This document shows positions 6,085 to 8,062 of a stretch of DNA of 8,062 bases, piece after piece; position 1 is the first letter of the stretch, and each line of letters begins with the position of its first letter. This DNA comes from CAVWCW01 sp965365625 (GTDB taxonomy: Bacteria; Pseudomonadota; Gammaproteobacteria; Chromatiales; Chromatiaceae). Where the stretch lies: NCBI GenBank assembly GCA_965365625.1, contig CBDUCL010000137.1, positions 1 through 8,062 of the forward strand, in the 5' to 3' direction. A program made the position numbers and the translations under genes. The notes under the pieces are model-generated. The model was not told where the DNA came from and did not search any database. It was given only the letters and a program-made list of their open reading frames with translations.

Positions 6085-6113
6085 GCATTGGGTCCTTACC
6101 CGAATATTTCAAG
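6085..6113 (-). promoter_or_regulatory. Sigma-32 (RpoH) type heat-shock promoter of htpG
   Basis: On the minus strand CTTGAAA (6113-6107) matches the recalled sigma-32 -35 exactly. After 14 bases CCCAATGC (6092-6085) resembles the -10 CCCCATNT. The spacing is right and E. coli htpG is a known sigma-32 gene. The predicted start is near 6078, giving a leader of about 75 bases. Confidence 0.75.
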
Positions 6114-6120
6114 GGGTATC

Positions 6121-6161
6121 GCTTCCGCCGGAAGCCTGTGTTTGAATAGGCGCCAATATTC
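6121..6161 (+). other. Inverted repeats in the pgm leader; promoter not resolved
   Basis: GCTTCC (6121-6126) and GGAAGC (6130-6135) form a perfect 6-bp stem with a GCC loop. GAATA (6144-6148) and TATTC (6157-6161) flank a GGCGCC centre. A TTGAAT at 6142-6147 could be a -35, but no good -10 lies 16-18 bases after it. The promoter of pgm is therefore undetermined. Confidence 0.35.
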
Positions 6162-6192
6162 CATTTTTCTTATTTAACGTCGAGAGACCCAT

Positions 6193-7827
6193 ATGCAAGC
6201 CATCACCGTCGCCACCAAACCCTTCGACGACCAGCGGCCCGGCACCTCGGGCCTGCGCAAGAAGGTACGGGTATTCCAGCAGCCTCACTACCTGGAGAAC
6301 TTCGTCCAAGCCATCTTCGATTCTCAGTCCGAACTCGCGGGCGGTAGCCTGGTGCTGGGCGGCGACGGCCGCTTCTACAACCGCGAGGCGGTGCAGATCA
6401 TCGCCCGCATGGCCGCGGCCAACGGGGTGGCGCGCTTGATCGTCGGCCAAGGCGGGTTGCTCTCGACCCCCGCCGTCTCCTGCGTGATCCGCAAGTACCA
6501 GACCCAGGGCGGCATCGTGCTGTCCGCCAGCCACAACCCGGGCGGCCCGGAAGAGGACTTCGGCATTAAATTCAACGTGCCCAACGGCGGCCCGGCCCCG
6601 GAAGGGGTAACCGAAGCCATCTTCCGGCGCACCCTGGAGATCGACAGCTACCGCACCGTCGACAACGCCGACCTCGACCTCGACCAGATCGGCAGCAGCC
6701 AACTCGGGTCGATGCAGGTCGACGTCATCGACCCGGTGGACGACTATGCCGCGCTGATGCGTAACCTGTTCGACTTCGGGGCCATCCACCAGCTGTTCAA
6801 CTCCGGGCTGTTCCGCATGCGCTTCGACGCCATGCACGCGATTACCGGCCCCTATGCCAAGCGCATCCTGGAGCAGGACCTGGGCGCCGAACCGGGCACG
6901 GTCATCAACGCCGAGCCCCTGCCGGACTTCGGCGGCGGCCACCCGGACCCCAATCTGGTGCACGCCCATGAACTGGTTGCACTGACCGAGGGCAGCAACG
7001 GGGCGGACTTCGGCGCCGCCTCGGACGGCGACGGCGACCGCAACATGATCCTGGGCAAGGACTTTTTCGTCACCCCCAGCGACAGCCTGGCGGTGCTGGC
7101 GGCCAATGCCCACCACATACCCGGTTACCGCGGCGGCATCCGGGGGGTCGCCCGCTCCATGCCCACCAGCCAGGCAGTGGACCAAGTGGCCGATGCCCTG
7201 GGCCTCGAGTGCTACGAGACCCCAACCGGCTGGAAGTTCTTTGGCAACCTGTTGGACGCGGGCAAGATCACCCTGTGCGGCGAAGAAAGCTTCGGCACCG
7301 GCTCCGATCATGTGCGGGAAAAAGACGGGCTCTGGGCGGTGCTGTTCTGGCTCAACCTGCTGGCGGTAAAACATCAGCCGGTCGCCAAGATCGTGCAGGA
7401 CCACTGGCGCCGCTTCGGGCGCAACTACTACACCCGCCACGACTACGAGGCCATCGACAAGGCCGCCGCCGAAGACCTGATGGCGCACCTGCGCGGGCGC
7501 TTGGACGGCCTGCAGGGCCAGACCTTGAACGGCCTCGAAGTGGCCTACGCCGACGACTTCGCCTACACCGACCCGGTGGACGGCAGCGTCTCGGAACGCC
7601 AGGGGGTCCGTATCGGCTTCAGCGACGGCTCCCGCGTCGTGTTTCGGCTCTCCGGAACCGGCACCGAAGGGGCCACCTTGCGGGTCTACCTGGAGGCCTT
7701 CGAGCCCGACCCGGCGCGCCACGCCCTGGACACCCAGGAGGTAATGGCGCCCTTGATCCGACTCGCCGGGGAACTGGCCGAGATCCAGGCCCGCACCGGG
7801 CGCGACGCGCCGACGGTGATTACCTGA
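6193..7827 (+). CDS. pgm: Alpha-D-glucose phosphoglucomutase, eukaryote-type (PGM1-like)
   Basis: The enzyme interconverts glucose 1-phosphate and glucose 6-phosphate in the cytoplasm, linking glycolysis with glycogen and nucleotide-sugar synthesis. The 544 residues contain all four active-site loops of the alpha-D-phosphohexomutase superfamily: SASHNPGG with phospho-Ser113, the metal loop DGDGDR (278-283), the sugar-specificity loop GEESFG (363-368), and the phosphate-binding loop RLSGTGTEGATLR (485-497). The start TKPFDDQRPGTSGLRKKV and GWKFFGNLLDAG are typical of the PGM1-like branch, also found in some bacteria, and unlike ManB/AlgC-type enzymes. The ATG at 6193 has a weak GAGAGA site 5 bases upstream. 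It is divergent from htpG and alone on its strand here, with no glycogen genes in view. Confidence 0.95.
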   Translation: MQAITVATKPFDDQRPGTSGLRKKVRVFQQPHYLENFVQAIFDSQSELAGGSLVLGGDGRFYNREAVQIIARMAAANGVARLIVGQGGLLSTPAVSCVIRKYQTQGGIVLSASHNPGGPEEDFGIKFNVPNGGPAPEGVTEAIFRRTLEIDSYRTVDNADLDLDQIGSSQLGSMQVDVIDPVDDYAALMRNLFDFGAIHQLFNSGLFRMRFDAMHAITGPYAKRILEQDLGAEPGTVINAEPLPDFGGGHPDPNLVHAHELVALTEGSNGADFGAASDGDGDRNMILGKDFFVTPSDSLAVLAANAHHIPGYRGGIRGVARSMPTSQAVDQVADALGLECYETPTGWKFFGNLLDAGKITLCGEESFGTGSDHVREKDGLWAVLFWLNLLAVKHQPVAKIVQDHWRRFGRNYYTRHDYEAIDKAAAEDLMAHLRGRLDGLQGQTLNGLEVAYADDFAYTDPVDGSVSERQGVRIGFSDGSRVVFRLSGTGTEGATLRVYLEAFEPDPARHALDTQEVMAPLIRLAGELAEIQARTGRDAPTVIT

Positions 7828-7852
7828 TCCGCGTTGCTCGCGGCCAGGGCAC

Positions 7853-7872
7853 AGGCGGAAACCGGCCCGCCT
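7853..7872. repeat. 6-bp hairpin 26 bases after pgm
   Basis: AGGCGG and CCGCCT form a perfect 6-bp stem with an 8-base loop. It is the hairpin nearest the pgm stop codon but has no following T-run, so it is not a convincing intrinsic terminator. Confidence 0.35.
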
Positions 7873-7944
7873 CGGGTGTATCGGGCACGGCTGAACCCTT
7901 CCCGATGCGGGAGCGGGCGCAACCGGGTTTGGGATTCGAGCCCT

Positions 7945-7974
7945 CGGGAAGCGCTGGTTTAATAGCGTTTCCCG
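7945..7974. repeat. 11-bp hairpin downstream of pgm
   Basis: CGGGAAGCGCT (7945-7955) and AGCGTTTCCCG (7964-7974) pair at all 11 positions if one G-U is allowed, around an 8-base AT-rich loop. It is the first of three closely spaced strong hairpins. Role unknown; termination or a structured 3' end are options. Confidence 0.55.
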
Positions 7975-7975
7975 T

Positions 7976-8000
7976 GCGGGGCAGGACACCCCGCCATTTT
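7976..8000 (+). terminator. Candidate terminator of pgm
   Basis: GCGGGG (7976-7981) and CCCCGC (7989-7994) form a perfect 6-bp stem with a 7-base loop, followed by CATTTT. The stem begins one base after the preceding hairpin. The short T-run makes this the best intrinsic terminator candidate for pgm on the plus strand, about 150 bases past its stop. Confidence 0.45.
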
Positions 8001-8026
8001 CCGGCGCCCAACCGCCTGAAAATGAA

Positions 8027-8055
8027 GGCTTTCGGAAACCGCGTTTTCGAAAGCC
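8027..8055 (-). terminator. Strong 12-bp hairpin near the window end, terminator candidate
   Basis: GGCTTTCGGAAA (8027-8038) and TTTTCGAAAGCC (8044-8055) pair over 12 bp with one G-U and a 5-base CCGCG loop. On the minus strand it is followed by TTCATTTTCAGG, so it could terminate a minus-strand gene lying beyond the window. On the plus strand the next bases are GTGCTGC, which do not favour termination. Confidence 0.5.
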
Positions 8056-8062
8056 GTGCTGC

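Larger units (their letters stand above)
7828..8062. other. Non-coding tail after pgm
   Basis: No credible gene is seen in these 235 bases on either strand. They hold a series of hairpins, each listed separately, and no tRNA cloverleaf. The region probably contains the pgm terminator and the 3' end of whatever lies beyond the window. Confidence 0.6.

Noticed and set aside
4018..6177. Two long plus-strand open frames (355 and 360 codons) opposite htpG
   Set aside because: Both lie on the complement of htpG, whose ATPase motifs are intact. The products look like low-complexity Leu/Val/Gly/His sequence typical of antisense frames in GC-rich DNA.
7921..7962. Possible tRNA T-arm (GGGATTCGAGCCC)
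   Set aside because: Only three pairs form around the ATTCGAG loop, and no acceptor stem, anticodon arm or D-arm can be found around it.
6109..7989. 626-codon open frame on the minus strand opposite pgm
   Set aside because: It is antisense to a complete phosphoglucomutase with all catalytic motifs. Its translation is rich in Val/Gly/Ala/His/Gln with no recognisable motif, as expected when the complement of a high-GC gene lacks stops.

Overview
The window is an ordinary-looking, GC-rich stretch of core chromosome, most likely from a gammaproteobacterium. Three things support that: a DUF1249/YqiB-type protein (a family I know from Gammaproteobacteria), the htpG-adk gene order also found in E. 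coli, and an IscR with the E. coli-type cluster ligands at the same residue numbers. The eukaryote-type phosphoglucomutase and the high GC content would fit a purple-sulfur or Chromatiales-like lineage, but that is inference. I see no mobile element, CRISPR array, rRNA or tRNA, or defence system.

Layout. (1) Bases 2-1651, plus strand: the C-terminal part of a membrane sensor histidine kinase (one TM helix, HAMP, GAF-like region, HisKA, HATPase_c); its N-terminus lies before the window. (2) Minus strand, right to left: a small thioredoxin (3150-2776), a cysteine-rich DUF1249 protein (2728-2234) and an iscR-type Rrf2 regulator (2100-1630). The 3' ends of iscR and the kinase gene overlap by 22 bp. 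(3) Minus strand: htpG (6003-4084), then adk (3936-3283), each followed by its own hairpin terminator. (4) Plus strand: a eukaryote-type alpha-phosphoglucomutase (6193-7827), divergent from htpG, followed by about 235 bp of hairpin-rich non-coding DNA.

How the parts may work together. HtpG and Adk are a chaperone and a nucleotide-balancing enzyme with conserved linkage. A good sigma-32-like promoter lies before htpG, and the predicted transcript would begin with a perfect 10-bp stem-loop. Thioredoxin, DUF1249 and IscR form a co-directional group with a thiol/Fe-S theme. The iscR promoter region carries two near-consensus type 1 IscR sites, centred 37 bp apart, one over the -35 and one over the predicted start, which suggests autorepression. 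The iscR gene is not followed by iscSUA, so it is an orphan here.

No clearly new system is present. The most useful leads are the iscR operator pair, the cysteine-rich DUF1249 protein between thioredoxin and iscR, and the regulatory hairpins before htpG and after pgm.
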